A stretch of DNA of 64,000 bases from positions 3,975,501 through 4,039,500 of the forward strand of contig NZ_CP060131.1 in the NCBI RefSeq assembly GCF_014235185.1, given 5' to 3'. Below the pieces are notes generated by a model. The model was not told the origin of the DNA and did not search any database. It worked only from the letters and a program-made list of their open reading frames with translations. Below, piece after piece: positions 49,521 to 58,651 of this stretch; position 1 is the first letter of the stretch; every line of letters begins with the position of its first letter. Source of the stretch: Pseudonocardia petroleophila (GTDB taxonomy: Bacteria; Actinomycetota; Actinomycetes; Mycobacteriales; Pseudonocardiaceae). Made by a program: the position numbers and the translations under genes.

Positions 49521-52222
49521 CCCAGGCGCTGCTCGGAGGCCTGGTCTCCGGCACGATCTACGCCCTGCTGGGCCTGGGCATCGTCCTGGTGTTCGGCGTC
49601 GCGCGGTTCGTCAACCTCGCGCAGGGCGAGTTCTACGTCTACGGCGCGCTGCTGGCCACCACGCTGGTGGCCGCGGGCCTCCCGGTGTGGGCGGCCGCGC
49701 TGGTCGCCGTGGCCGGGGTCGCGGTGCTCGCCGCGGCGCTGGAACGGCTGGTGTTCTCCCGGCTCGCCGACGCCCCGCACGCCTCCCAGCTGCTCGGCGG
49801 CATCGGCGTGGCGCTGGCGATGGCGGGCGCGGCCCGGCTGATCTGGGGCACCGACGAGCGGAGCCTGCCCGAGCTCGTGCCCGGGCCGCCGTTGGAGCTG
49901 TTCGGGGCCAGGGTCGGGACGCAGATGCTGGTGCTGTTCGCGGCGCTCGCCCTGCTCTGCCTGGCCCTGTGGCTGCTGCTGCACCGGAGTCTGCTCGGTA
50001 TGGCGATGCGGGCCGTGGCCGCGCTGTCCGGCCGCGCCGGGATACTCGGGGTGCCCGTCCGCGGCGTCACGACCGCGGCGTTCGCGGTGGCGGGGGCGGC
50101 GGGCGCGGTGGCCGGGGTGGTCGTCACGCCGCTGGTGTTCGTGTCCTACCAGTCCGGCCTGCTCCTCACGGTGTTCGGCTTCATCGCCGCGGCGTTCGGC
50201 GGGCTGCGCTCCGTCCGCGGCGCCGTGGCCGGCGGGCTGCTGCTCGGGGTGCTGGAGGCGATGACCGCCTACTTCCTCGACTCCGCGCTGCGCACGCCGA
50301 TCGCGCTGTCGCTGCTGGTGGTCGTGCTGGTCTACCGGGCGCGGCGGGAGGGCGCAGGCGGGAGCCCGTTCGGTGCCCGCGCGCCCCGCCCGTCCGAGCG
50401 GGCCGAGCTGCCCGCCGTCGCCGTGCCGTCGCTGCTGGTGCGGCTGCGCTCCCGGCGCGCCGCGGGCATCGGCGTCGCGCTCGTGGTGGTCTTCGCGCTG
50501 GCCGGGCCCGCGTTGCTGCCGCCGTACTGGGTGGCGGTGTGGTCGTTCATCGGCGTCTTCGTCGTCGTCGGCATCGGGCTGGACCTGCTGCTCGGCTACA
50601 CCGGGCAGCTCTCGCTCGGCCAGACGACGTTCACCGGCGTCTCGGCCTACCTCGTGGCGCTCTCGGTGCAGTGGTGGGACGTGGGCGCGGGGGTGGCCGT
50701 GCTCGTGGCGATCGGTGGCACCGCGCTGCTGGCCTTGCTGCTGGGCGCGCTGGTCCTGCGGCTGCGCGGCTACTACTTCACCCTCGCGACGCTCGCCATC
50801 GCGATCGCGGCGGAAGCGCTGGTCAACGGCCTGCCCGGCCTGCTCGGCGGCCCGTCCGGGGTGGGGGTGTCGACCACGCTGTCGCTGTTCGGGTTCGCGC
50901 TCGACACCCAGGACCGCTTGTTCGCGGCCACCTGGATCGTGGTGGCGCTGAGCCTGCTGGTGGCGCTGAGGATGGTGCGGTCGCGCTTCGGAACGGGCAT
51001 GCGCGCCGTGGGCCACGACGAGCAGCTCGCCGCGGCCGCCGCGGTGGGACCGTTCCGGGTGCGGCTGGCCGTGTTCGTCGCCTCGTCGGTGCTCGCGGCC
51101 GTGGCGGGCGTGCTCTACGCGCACCTCCTACTGTTCGTCTCCCCGCCGGTGCTCGGCTTCAGCGCCGGTTTCGACTCCGTGGTCGGCGTACTGCTCGGCG
51201 GGTTCGGCACCGTGTGGGGCGCACTCGTCGGCATCCCGATCGTGCGGCTGCTGCCCGAGCTGGGCGAGGACGTCGCCCGCTACCAGCTGCTGATCTACGG
51301 ACTCGCCGTGGTGCTGCTCGTGCTGGCGATGCGCGGCGGCGTCGTCGGGGCCGTACGGGCAGTGGCCGGCCGGCTTGCCGCCCGGATCTCCGGACCGGCT
51401 GCGGTCGTGGTCCCGGCCACGGCCGCCGAGGTCGTCCCGACCGGCCCGGCGCGGGTGCGGGACGTCGCCGAGGCGCCCGCACTGCGCGCGGAGGGGCTGA
51501 GCAGACGGTTCGGCGGGCTCGTGGCGCTGGACGGCGTCGACGTCGCGGTGCGGCCGGGCCGGATCGTCGGCCTGATCGGGCCCAACGGCGCGGGCAAGAG
51601 CACCTGCCTCAGCCTGCTCGCCGGCAGCCTGGGCGCCGACACGGGCACGGTGGCGCTGGGCGACGCCGACGTGACCCGGCTGCCGGCCGATGCCCGCGCC
51701 GGCCTGGGCATGACGCGCACGTTCCAGCTGCCGCGGCTGCCCGCCGACCTGACCGTCCTGGAGGTCGCGACGCTCGGCGCGTACCGCCTCGGGCGCACCG
51801 GACCGCTGCGGGGCCTGCTCACCCCGACCGCGGCCGAGCGCGCCGGGATGAGGCGCGCCGGACGCGACGCGCTGGAGCTGACCGGCATCGCCCACCTCGC
51901 CGACGCGCCCGCGGGCACCCTGTCGACCGGCCAGCAGAAGATGCTGGAGCTGGCCAGGGCACTCGCTGGCGCACCGCGCGTCCTGCTGGCCGACGAGCCC
52001 GCGGGCGGCCTGTACGGCGACGAGGTGGCGCGGCTGGGTGCGGTGCTGCGCCGCGTCGCGGGCCGCGGCGTGGCGGTCGTGCTCGTGGAGCACGAGATGG
52101 ACCTTGTCATGGAGGTCTGCGACGAGATCGTCGTGCTCAGCCAGGGCCGGGTCATCGGCTCCGGCACCCCGGCCGACGTCCGCGGCAACCAGGAGGTGCT
52201 CGATGCCTACCTCGGGGTCTGA
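49517..52222 (+). CDS. Triple-fusion ABC transporter: LivH-LivM-LivG
   Basis: A single 901-residue protein joining three usually separate components. Residues 1 to about 285 are LivH-like (ARFVNLAQGEFYVYGALLA); about 325-620 are LivM-like (LLGYTGQLSLGQTTFTGVSA); about 655-901 are the LivG ATPase with Walker A GPNGAGKST near residue 690, signature LSTGQQKMLELARAL near 805, Walker B VLLADEPAGG near 825, and the H-loop VLVEHEMDLV. Its operon supplies a separate LivF and binding protein. The GTG/ATG context is fixed by the overlap at 49517. A triple fusion locks all membrane and one ATPase subunit at equal ratio. Confidence 0.92.
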   Translation: MTQALLGGLVSGTIYALLGLGIVLVFGVARFVNLAQGEFYVYGALLATTLVAAGLPVWAAALVAVAGVAVLAAALERLVFSRLADAPHASQLLGGIGVALAMAGAARLIWGTDERSLPELVPGPPLELFGARVGTQMLVLFAALALLCLALWLLLHRSLLGMAMRAVAALSGRAGILGVPVRGVTTAAFAVAGAAGAVAGVVVTPLVFVSYQSGLLLTVFGFIAAAFGGLRSVRGAVAGGLLLGVLEAMTAYFLDSALRTPIALSLLVVVLVYRARREGAGGSPFGARAPRPSERAELPAVAVPSLLVRLRSRRAAGIGVALVVVFALAGPALLPPYWVAVWSFIGVFVVVGIGLDLLLGYTGQLSLGQTTFTGVSAYLVALSVQWWDVGAGVAVLVAIGGTALLALLLGALVLRLRGYYFTLATLAIAIAAEALVNGLPGLLGGPSGVGVSTTLSLFGFALDTQDRLFAATWIVVALSLLVALRMVRSRFGTGMRAVGHDEQLAAAAAVGPFRVRLAVFVASSVLAAVAGVLYAHLLLFVSPPVLGFSAGFDSVVGVLLGGFGTVWGALVGIPIVRLLPELGEDVARYQLLIYGLAVVLLVLAMRGGVVGAVRAVAGRLAARISGPAAVVVPATAAEVVPTGPARVRDVAEAPALRAEGLSRRFGGLVALDGVDVAVRPGRIVGLIGPNGAGKSTCLSLLAGSLGADTGTVALGDADVTRLPADARAGLGMTRTFQLPRLPADLTVLEVATLGAYRLGRTGPLRGLLTPTAAERAGMRRAGRDALELTGIAHLADAPAGTLSTGQQKMLELARALAGAPRVLLADEPAGGLYGDEVARLGAVLRRVAGRGVAVVLVEHEMDLVMEVCDEIVVLSQGRVIGSGTPADVRGNQEVLDAYLGV

Positions 52223-52955
52223 CGACGGGCTGCGGGTCACGGGCCTGACGGCGGGGTACGGGCCGGTGACCGTCGTCCGCGACGTGACGCTGGAGGTCGG
52301 GCGCGGGGACTTCGTCGGCGTGCTCGGCGCCAACGGGGCCGGGAAGACCACGCTGCTGCGCGCGCTCGTCGGCGACGCGCGGGTCACCGCAGGCTCGGTC
52401 ACCCTCGACGGCCGGGAGTTGCGCGGCCTTCCCGCGCACCGCGTCGCGCGGGCTGGCGTGGCGGTCGTGCCGGAGGGGCGCGGGCTCGTCCCCGAGCTCT
52501 CGGTGCGCGACAACCTGCTGCTCGGCACGGCCACCTGGAACCGCCGCTACTCCTCGCCCGCGGTGACCCGCGCGCTGGCCGAGGTGCACGACCGGTTCCC
52601 GGTGCTCGGCGAACGCGCCGGACAGCTGGCCGGGTCGCTGTCCGGCGGCGAGCAGCAGATGGTGGCGATCGGGAGGGCCCTGATGGCCCGCCCCACGCTG
52701 CTCGTCCTCGACGAGCCCTCGCTCGGGCTCGCCCCCAGGCTCGTCCGCCAGGTCTTCGCCGACCTGGCGCAGGCGAACCGCGACGGCATCACGGTGCTGG
52801 TCGCGGAGCAGAACGCCGCAGCGGCCCTCCGGGTCGCCACGCGGTCGTACGTCATGCACGGCGGTCGGGTGGTCACGGAGGGCACGGCGGAGCAGCTCGA
52901 GGCGAGCGGCCTGCGGTCGGCCTTCCTCGGAGAAGGAACGAGGGAGCATCGATGA
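52203..52955 (+). CDS. Branched-chain amino acid-type ABC transporter ATPase (LivF-like)
   Basis: A protein of 250 residues. Walker A GANGAGKTT near residue 43, signature LSGGEQQM near 144, Walker B LLVLDEPSLGL and the LPEG-like segment VVPEGRGLVPELSV match LivF. It pairs with the ATPase domain of the triple fusion. The ATG at 52203 overlaps the fusion gene by 20 bp, and the stop overlaps the binding-protein start by 4 bp. Confidence 0.9.
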   Translation: MPTSGSDDGLRVTGLTAGYGPVTVVRDVTLEVGRGDFVGVLGANGAGKTTLLRALVGDARVTAGSVTLDGRELRGLPAHRVARAGVAVVPEGRGLVPELSVRDNLLLGTATWNRRYSSPAVTRALAEVHDRFPVLGERAGQLAGSLSGGEQQMVAIGRALMARPTLLVLDEPSLGLAPRLVRQVFADLAQANRDGITVLVAEQNAAAALRVATRSYVMHGGRVVTEGTAEQLEASGLRSAFLGEGTREHR

Positions 52956-54118
52956 GGACGACTTCCCCACGCAGGCGCCTGGCCGCCGTCGCGGCGCTGG
53001 CGCTCGCGCTGGCCGGGTGCGGCGGTAGTGCGGCCGAGGCCCCCACCGGGCCCGGAGAGGGGTACCGGGTCGGCGTGATCCTGCCGCTGACCGGCCCCGC
53101 GTCGGCGATCGGCAACGACTTCAACACCGCGCTGGAGGTGTTCCGGGAGATCGACCCGGCCGCCCAGGACCTGCAGATCGAGTACATCGTCTGCGACGAC
53201 CGCACCACCCCTGACGGCGCCGCGGCCTGCGCCCGCAAGCTCGTCCAGCAGGACGAGGTGAACATGGTCTACGGGCCGGTGATCGGCGGCTCGCACGCCG
53301 GCGCGCGGCCGGTGCTCTCGGCCGGGCCGCCGTCGGTCACGCCCTCGCCCTACGCCACGACCGAGCCGGGCGACCCGATCTTCTCCGCGGCCGGCAACTC
53401 GGTCGAGCTCGACCGGGTCACCCTGGAGCTGGCGGTCGAGCGCGGCCTGCAGCGCGTGGCGGTCCTCGCGACCACCGACCTCACCGGCGAGACCGCGGTG
53501 CAGAACCTGGAGGCGGCCAACGCCGATCTCGGGCTGCAGCTGGCGGTCGAGCGCATGGGCCCGACCGACGTCGACGCCTCGGCCCAGCTCAACCGGCTGC
53601 TGGAGACCGACCCGCAGTACGTCTACGTCGCCACGTCCGGCGCGGCGGCGGGCGTCGCGCTCAAGGGACTCGGGCAGCTCGGCGCCGACCTGCCCACGGC
53701 CCTCATCTGGTCGAACACGACCAACGGGTTCCTGCAGGCCGCGGGGCCGGACATGCCGTCGGAGACCCTGTTCGCGGTGTCGGCGGCCTGGGACCCCGAC
53801 ACCCTCGACGACCCGGCGCGCGCCGAGCAGGTGCGCACGTTCCAGTCCGCGTTCGAGGAACGGGCAGGTGCTCCGGCGTCCTTCGTGGTGCAGGGCGCCT
53901 ACGACGCGTTCCAGCTGATCGTCAGCGCGCTGAGCACCGCGGGCGGCGAGGCCGACGCGATCTCCGCGCACCTCGACGGGCTGACCGACTTCCAGGGCCT
54001 GAACTGGCGCCTGGACTACACCCCCGACCGGCACCGGCCCGAGCCCGAGGGCAACTACGTGATGATGCGCTACGACCCCGCGGACGGCACCTGGTCAGCT
54101 GCCGCCCCCCAGGGCTGA
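52952..54118 (+). CDS. Branched-chain amino acid-type ABC transporter substrate-binding lipoprotein
   Basis: A protein of 388 residues. A signal peptide and lipobox LALAGC with Cys23 precede the type I binding fold: GVILPLTGPASAIGNDF near residue 47, CDDRTTPDGAAACARKL near 92, YGPVIGGSHAGARP near 115. It delivers a ligand, probably an aromatic or other carboxylic acid given the genes around, to the triple-fusion permease. The ATG at 52952 overlaps the ATPase stop by 4 bp. Confidence 0.9.
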   Translation: MRTTSPRRRLAAVAALALALAGCGGSAAEAPTGPGEGYRVGVILPLTGPASAIGNDFNTALEVFREIDPAAQDLQIEYIVCDDRTTPDGAAACARKLVQQDEVNMVYGPVIGGSHAGARPVLSAGPPSVTPSPYATTEPGDPIFSAAGNSVELDRVTLELAVERGLQRVAVLATTDLTGETAVQNLEAANADLGLQLAVERMGPTDVDASAQLNRLLETDPQYVYVATSGAAAGVALKGLGQLGADLPTALIWSNTTNGFLQAAGPDMPSETLFAVSAAWDPDTLDDPARAEQVRTFQSAFEERAGAPASFVVQGAYDAFQLIVSALSTAGGEADAISAHLDGLTDFQGLNWRLDYTPDRHRPEPEGNYVMMRYDPADGTWSAAAPQG

Positions 54119-54121
54119 AGC

Positions 54122-55186
54122 ATGCACGACGACCTCGGCGTCTACGTCCTGCCCGGCCGCGCGCCCGACCCGTCGGCGGTGCTGGGGGAGGCGCGCGACG
54201 CGGAGCGGGCCGGGTTCGGCACGGTCTGGGTCAGCGAGCGGCTCGACGTCAAGGACGCGGGAGTGGTGTGCGGCGCGGTGGCCGCCACCACCACTCGCAC
54301 GCGGGTGGCCACCGGCGTGGTGCACCAGGGCACCCGGCACCCCCTGACGCTGGCCTCGATGGCCGCCACCGCGCACACGCTCAGCGGCGGCCGGTTCGTG
54401 CTGGGGCTGGGGCGGGGGATGGGCGCGCTGGCCCCGTCGCTCGGGGTGCCGCAGCCGACGCTGGCCGGGCTGGAGCACCTGGTGTCGGTGCTGCGCAGGC
54501 TGTGGACGGGGGAGCGGGTCACCGAGGAGGGCCCGGCCGGGTCGTTCCGCGGCATGCGCTTCTCCGACCTCCCGCCCCACGGCGCGCCGCCGGTCGTGCT
54601 GGGGACGATCGGCCCGCGCGGGCTCGAGCTCGCCGGCCGGGCCTTCGACGGCGTGCTGCTGCACCCGTTCCTCACCGCCGACGCGGTGGCGGCGTCGGTC
54701 GCGACCGTACGCAGGGCGGCGGAGCGGGCCGGGCGCGATCCGTCGTCCGTCCACGTCGTCACGACGTTGGTGGCCGCCCCCGACCTGCCGCCCGAACGGG
54801 TCGACCTGGCGGTGCGGGCCCGCGCGGTGAGCTACTTCCAGGTCCGCGGGCTCGGTGAGCTGCTCGTCGGGCGCAACGGGTGGGACGCGCGCGTGCTGGA
54901 GCGGCTGCGCGCGCATCCGTCGCTGGCCGGCGGCGGGATCGCGGACACCGCGTTCACCCGCGACCGGCTCGTCGCGTCCGCGGAGGTGCTGCCCGAGGCG
55001 TGGTTCACCGAGGGAGCCGCGATCGGGACGAGCGCGCAGTGCGCCGCCAGAGGGGTGCAGTACCGCGCGGCGGGCGCCGACGAGGTGCTGGTGCACGGAG
55101 CGTCGCCCGCGGAGGCCACCGGCCTGGCGGCGGCCTGGGAGACGTGCATGGCGGCAACCGGGAACCGCCGCGGCGGTCCGTCGTGA
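54122..55186 (+). CDS. LLM-class (probably F420-dependent) oxidoreductase
   Basis: A protein of 354 residues of the luciferase-like monooxygenase fold. DAERAGFGTVWVSERLD near residue 25, GTRHPLTLASMAATAHTLSGGRFVLGLGRG (shared by F420 enzymes) near 75, and VVLGTIGPRGLELAGRAFDG near 160 are diagnostic; no flavin-specific motif is seen. In actinomycetes these proteins usually use F420. It could reduce or oxidise a pathway intermediate. It starts 3 bp after the binding-protein stop and overlaps the next gene by 4 bp. Confidence 0.82.
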   Translation: MHDDLGVYVLPGRAPDPSAVLGEARDAERAGFGTVWVSERLDVKDAGVVCGAVAATTTRTRVATGVVHQGTRHPLTLASMAATAHTLSGGRFVLGLGRGMGALAPSLGVPQPTLAGLEHLVSVLRRLWTGERVTEEGPAGSFRGMRFSDLPPHGAPPVVLGTIGPRGLELAGRAFDGVLLHPFLTADAVAASVATVRRAAERAGRDPSSVHVVTTLVAAPDLPPERVDLAVRARAVSYFQVRGLGELLVGRNGWDARVLERLRAHPSLAGGGIADTAFTRDRLVASAEVLPEAWFTEGAAIGTSAQCAARGVQYRAAGADEVLVHGASPAEATGLAAAWETCMAATGNRRGGPS

Positions 55187-56175
55187 CGGTCACGGCCGAG
55201 GTGCTGGCCGCCGTCGTGGGCGGCCCGGTCCGGGCCCTGGAGCGGCTCAAGGGCGGCTACTCACGGGAGATGTGGTCGTTCGACGCCGACGTCGACGGGC
55301 AGGAGCGGCCGCTGATCCTCTGCGCCGACCTGACGACCGGCGTCGTCGGCAGTGCGGACTCGCTCGGCCGCGAGGCCGAGGCCGAGCTGCTCGCCGGGCT
55401 GCACGGCGCCGGGCTGCCGGTGCCCGGGGTGCTCACCTCCGGCGGCGCCGGCAGCCCGCTGGGTCGCCCGTTCCTGGTGATGGACCGCGTGCCGGGCACC
55501 GCGTCGGTCGGCCCGCTGCTGCGCGATCCACACCACCTCGCCCGCCGCGACGCGCTCGGCGCGCAGCTGGCCACCGTGCTCGCCGCGGTGCACGCCGTCG
55601 ACCTGCCCGACGTCGTCGGCCCGCTGCCGCCGCCCGACGAGGTCGCCCCGCGCGAGGTGGCGCGGTGGGCCCGGGCGCTGGACTCGGTACCCGACGCCAG
55701 GACCCCCGCGGTCCGGGCGGCGCAGTGCTGGCTCGATACGCACCTCCCGCCGCCACCGGAGCGGGTCGCGCTCGTGCACGGCGACTACCGCACCGGGAAC
55801 CTGATTTACGGGTCGGAGGGCTTCCGCGCCGTGCTGGACTGGGAGATGGCGCACGCCGGCGACCCGCTGGAGGACAGCGCGTACGCCGCGCTGTCGTGCT
55901 GGCGCCTGGGCACCGGGCTCGTCGGCGGGCTGGTGCCGGTCACCCGCTGGGTGGATCTCTACGGGCGCGCCGCGGGCCGGCCCGTCGACGGCGCCGCGTG
56001 GGAGTTCTGGTCGGTGTTGGGGGCGGTGAAGATGGTGGCCCTGACCCGGCGGGTGCTCGACCTGCTGGGGCCCGGCGGGGAGCGCGACCTGCTGCGGAGG
56101 CTGGCCGCGCAGCTCGACGACGATCTCCGCGACGCCGGGTCGTCACGGACCTCCGCCGCGGCGTCTCTACAGTAG
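55183..56175 (+). CDS. Aminoglycoside-phosphotransferase-family (APH/ACAD10-like) kinase
   Basis: A protein of 330 residues. The Brenner motif VHGDYRTGNLIY near residue 201 and the Mg2+ motif AVLDWEMAHAGDP near 216 define the fold. GRPFLVMDRVPG near 95 is typical of the acyl-CoA-dehydrogenase-10-like branch, which occurs in catabolic clusters and may phosphorylate a hydroxyacyl-CoA (known from 4-hydroxyacid catabolism; substrate here inferred). The GTG at 55183 overlaps the LLM gene. It is the last gene of the operon. Confidence 0.82.
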   Translation: MTVTAEVLAAVVGGPVRALERLKGGYSREMWSFDADVDGQERPLILCADLTTGVVGSADSLGREAEAELLAGLHGAGLPVPGVLTSGGAGSPLGRPFLVMDRVPGTASVGPLLRDPHHLARRDALGAQLATVLAAVHAVDLPDVVGPLPPPDEVAPREVARWARALDSVPDARTPAVRAAQCWLDTHLPPPPERVALVHGDYRTGNLIYGSEGFRAVLDWEMAHAGDPLEDSAYAALSCWRLGTGLVGGLVPVTRWVDLYGRAAGRPVDGAAWEFWSVLGAVKMVALTRRVLDLLGPGGERDLLRRLAAQLDDDLRDAGSSRTSAAASLQ

Positions 56176-56228
56176 GTCACGGTCCTGATGCAGCCCGTCG
56201 CCCGGGACCGGGAGTGAGGGAGTTCCGC

Positions 56229-56915
56229 ATGCCGCCTCCGGCCCGCCGGTCGACACCCGACGGTGCGCCGCGCCGCCGGCCCGGCCGCCCGCGGCTCACC
56301 GAGCCGTCGCCGGAGTACCTCGCCCGCCTCGACGAGATCATCGAGACCGGCATCAAGGTCTTCCACGAACGCGGCTACGACTCCGGCTCGCTCGACGACG
56401 TCGCCGCCGCGCTCGACCTGCGCCGGGCGAGCCTCTACCACTACCTCCGCAGCAAGGCCCAGCTGCTCTACCTGATCTTCGACCGGGCGTTGACCATCTC
56501 CCTGCAGCGCCTCGACGAGCTGGCCGGGATCGCCGACCCCCGCCAGCAGCTCGCGGCACTTGTGGGCCACCAGGTCCGGATGGTGGCCGCGGACCCCAGT
56601 CTGTTCGCCGTGTTCTTCGACCAGCGCCCCCGCCTCGACGACGCCTACCGGGACCAGATCATCCGCAAGGAGCGCGAATACGTCCGGCGCTTCGCCTCGG
56701 TCGTCACGGCGGCCGTCGAGGCCGGGGAGGTGGCCTCGGTCGACCCCCGGCACGCCGCGCACGCCCTGATCGGCATGACCAGCTGGATCTACAAGTGGTT
56801 CGACCCGGAGCGCGACGACCCCGACGCCGTCGCCACCACGATGATCCGTCTCGTGCTCGGTGCCGACGTCGATCTCGACGCCGTGCTGCCGTCCGGCGTC
56901 CCCGCCACCACCTGA
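56229..56915 (+). CDS. TetR-family transcriptional regulator
   Basis: A protein of 228 residues. After a basic, Pro/Arg-rich tail, the DNA-binding domain reads AAALDLRRASLYHYLRSKAQLLYLIF near residues 60-86. The ligand domain carries a FasR/KstR2-like C-terminal segment (ALIGMTSWIYKWFDPERDD). Such regulators bind acyl-CoA ligands. It lies 53 bp after the phosphotransferase gene with its own GGAG and may regulate the mirrored elements at 46.3 kb (inference). It is convergent with the minus-strand SDR at 56939. Confidence 0.85.
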   Translation: MPPPARRSTPDGAPRRRPGRPRLTEPSPEYLARLDEIIETGIKVFHERGYDSGSLDDVAAALDLRRASLYHYLRSKAQLLYLIFDRALTISLQRLDELAGIADPRQQLAALVGHQVRMVAADPSLFAVFFDQRPRLDDAYRDQIIRKEREYVRRFASVVTAAVEAGEVASVDPRHAAHALIGMTSWIYKWFDPERDDPDAVATTMIRLVLGADVDLDAVLPSGVPATT

Positions 56916-56938
56916 GCCCCCGGCTCCGGCGAGACGTG

Positions 56939-57751
56939 CTACTTCAGCATGAAGCCGGCGTCGACCCGGACCTCCGTGCCGGTCACGTAGCGGGCGTCGT
57001 CGGACACCAGGAACGAGATCATCTTCGACACGTCCTCGGGCTCGACGACGTCCACCGGCATCAGGTTGCCGCGCATCGGGCCGGTGAGCCGCTCGTGCTC
57101 GCCCATCCAGTCGACGAACCACCGGTTGTTGGACATCTCGGTGTTCACCCCGGTGGGGTGCACGACGTTGACGCGGATCATCTCTTCCGCCAGCTCCCAG
57201 GCGAGCGTGCGCATCAACGCGATGAGCCCGTGCTTGGCCACGTTGTAGTGGGTGCACCCGGCCACCGACCGGAGGCCGCCGGTGGAGCCGGTGAGCACGA
57301 TCGCCCCGCCCCGCTTGCCCTCGATCATGTGGGGCACGAACGCCCGGCAGACCTTCCATCCGCCCGTGACGTTGACGTCGAGCATGTCCTGCCACTGCTC
57401 GTCGGTGAGCTGCCAGGTGCTGTCCGCGGCGCTCATGACGCCGGCGTTGGAGATCAGCGCGTCGACGCGACCGAACTCGGCCATCGTGCGCTCCGCGGCC
57501 GCGTTCACCGCCGCGGTGTCGCGGATGTCGGTCTCCACGGCCAGGCAGCGCCGGCCCTGCTTCTCCACCAGCGCCACGGTCTCGGCCATGTCGTCGGGCG
57601 TGCTCATCGCGTACTCGATCGTCGCGATGTCACCCGGCGCGTCGAGGATCACGACGTCCGCGCCCTCGCTCGCGAGCATGACGGCGTGCGAGCGGCCCTG
57701 CCCGCGTCCGCCACCGGTGACCACGGCGACCCTGCCGTCCATCCTGCCCAT
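56939..57751 (-). CDS. Mycofactocin-type SDR oxidoreductase
   Basis: A protein of 270 residues. VAVVTGGGRGQGRSHAVML at the N-terminus, ISNAGVMSAADS and the YNVAK active site (HYNVAKHG) belong to the SDR fold. The insertion after strand 2 (APGDIATIEYAMSTPDDM) and the ending GTEVRVDAGFMLK are typical of the carveol-dehydrogenase-like SDRs that hold NAD tightly and work with mycofactocin (family knowledge). It is the last gene of the minus-strand hydrolase operon, one base from the epoxide hydrolase stop. A second such SDR lies at 58652. Confidence 0.85.
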   Translation of the reverse strand: MGRMDGRVAVVTGGGRGQGRSHAVMLASEGADVVILDAPGDIATIEYAMSTPDDMAETVALVEKQGRRCLAVETDIRDTAAVNAAAERTMAEFGRVDALISNAGVMSAADSTWQLTDEQWQDMLDVNVTGGWKVCRAFVPHMIEGKRGGAIVLTGSTGGLRSVAGCTHYNVAKHGLIALMRTLAWELAEEMIRVNVVHPTGVNTEMSNNRWFVDWMGEHERLTGPMRGNLMPVDVVEPEDVSKMISFLVSDDARYVTGTEVRVDAGFMLK

Positions 57752-57752
57752 G

Positions 57753-58643
57753 TCAGTGTCCCTTCAGGAAGAAGTCGCGCATGACCTCGGCCAGCGCGTC
57801 GGGCCGCTCCAACGCCATGCTGTGCCCGCAGTCGGCGAGCTCCACGTACTGCACGTCGTCGCTCACGCGCTCCATCTGCCGGCGCGTCTCCTGGCCGATG
57901 AAGTGCTCGCTCGCCACGGCCAGCACCGGCATCGGGAGCGGCGTCCGCGCCCAGCGCTCGTCGAGGGCGATGTTGGTGAACGTGGCCCGGTAGACCTCGA
58001 AGATCGCCCGCAGCCCGCCCGGCGCCGACGAGCAGCGCACCCACTCCGCCACGCAGTCCGGCGTGATCGCGGCCGGGTTGTAGGTCTCGTTCTTCATCCA
58101 CGTCGACCAGAAGGCCTCCTCCCGGCCGCTGATCAGCATCTCCGGGAAGTCCGGGACGTGGAAGAAGCCGACGTGCCACAGGAAGTGGCTCGACCGCACG
58201 TTCTCGGCCGTGAGGGCCGACCAGTCCTCGAGCCCGAACCCGGGCAGCAGCATCTCGCCGAAGGAGAGCTTCGTGACCCGCTCCGGGAAGCCGGCGGCGA
58301 CGGCGTAGGCGAACGCGGCACCCCAGTCCTCGCCCGCCACGGCGAAACGCTCGTGGCCCAGCTCGGTGAGCAACGCGGCGATGTCCTCGGCGATCGTGCC
58401 CATGTCGTAGCCGCCCTCGGGCCGGGCCGAGTCACCGAACCCGCGCACGTCCGGGGCGATCACGGTGAAGTGCTCGGTGAGCAGCGGGATGACGCGGTGC
58501 CAGTAGTACCAGGTCTTCGGGACGCCGTGCAGCAGCACGAGCGCGGGCCCCGACCCGGCGGTGACGTAGTGCAGGCGCACCCCGTTGACCGTCCGGCGGC
58601 CGTGGGTGACGGGCGTACCGGCGTGGTCGAAGATGTCGAGCAT
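57753..58643 (-). CDS. Epoxide-hydrolase-like alpha/beta hydrolase 1
   Basis: A protein of 296 residues. HGVPKTWYYW near residue 39 (HGxP oxyanion motif), the nucleophile in GEDWGAA (Asp106) and the catalytic His in CGHSMALERP near the end are those of soluble epoxide hydrolases. A second protein of the same kind is at 60572. The ATG at 58641-58643 has GGGAGAT upstream; the much longer frame reads through the SDR gene and is rejected. It is in an operon with SDRs and glycoside hydrolases. Confidence 0.82.
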   Translation of the reverse strand: MLDIFDHAGTPVTHGRRTVNGVRLHYVTAGSGPALVLLHGVPKTWYYWHRVIPLLTEHFTVIAPDVRGFGDSARPEGGYDMGTIAEDIAALLTELGHERFAVAGEDWGAAFAYAVAAGFPERVTKLSFGEMLLPGFGLEDWSALTAENVRSSHFLWHVGFFHVPDFPEMLISGREEAFWSTWMKNETYNPAAITPDCVAEWVRCSSAPGGLRAIFEVYRATFTNIALDERWARTPLPMPVLAVASEHFIGQETRRQMERVSDDVQYVELADCGHSMALERPDALAEVMRDFFLKGH

Positions 58644-58651
58644 GGATCTCC

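Noticed and set aside
49472..51124. A 550-residue minus-strand open frame rich in His, Gln and Arg
   Set aside because: It is antisense to the triple-fusion transporter, and the composition is what reverse-complemented GC-rich codons give.
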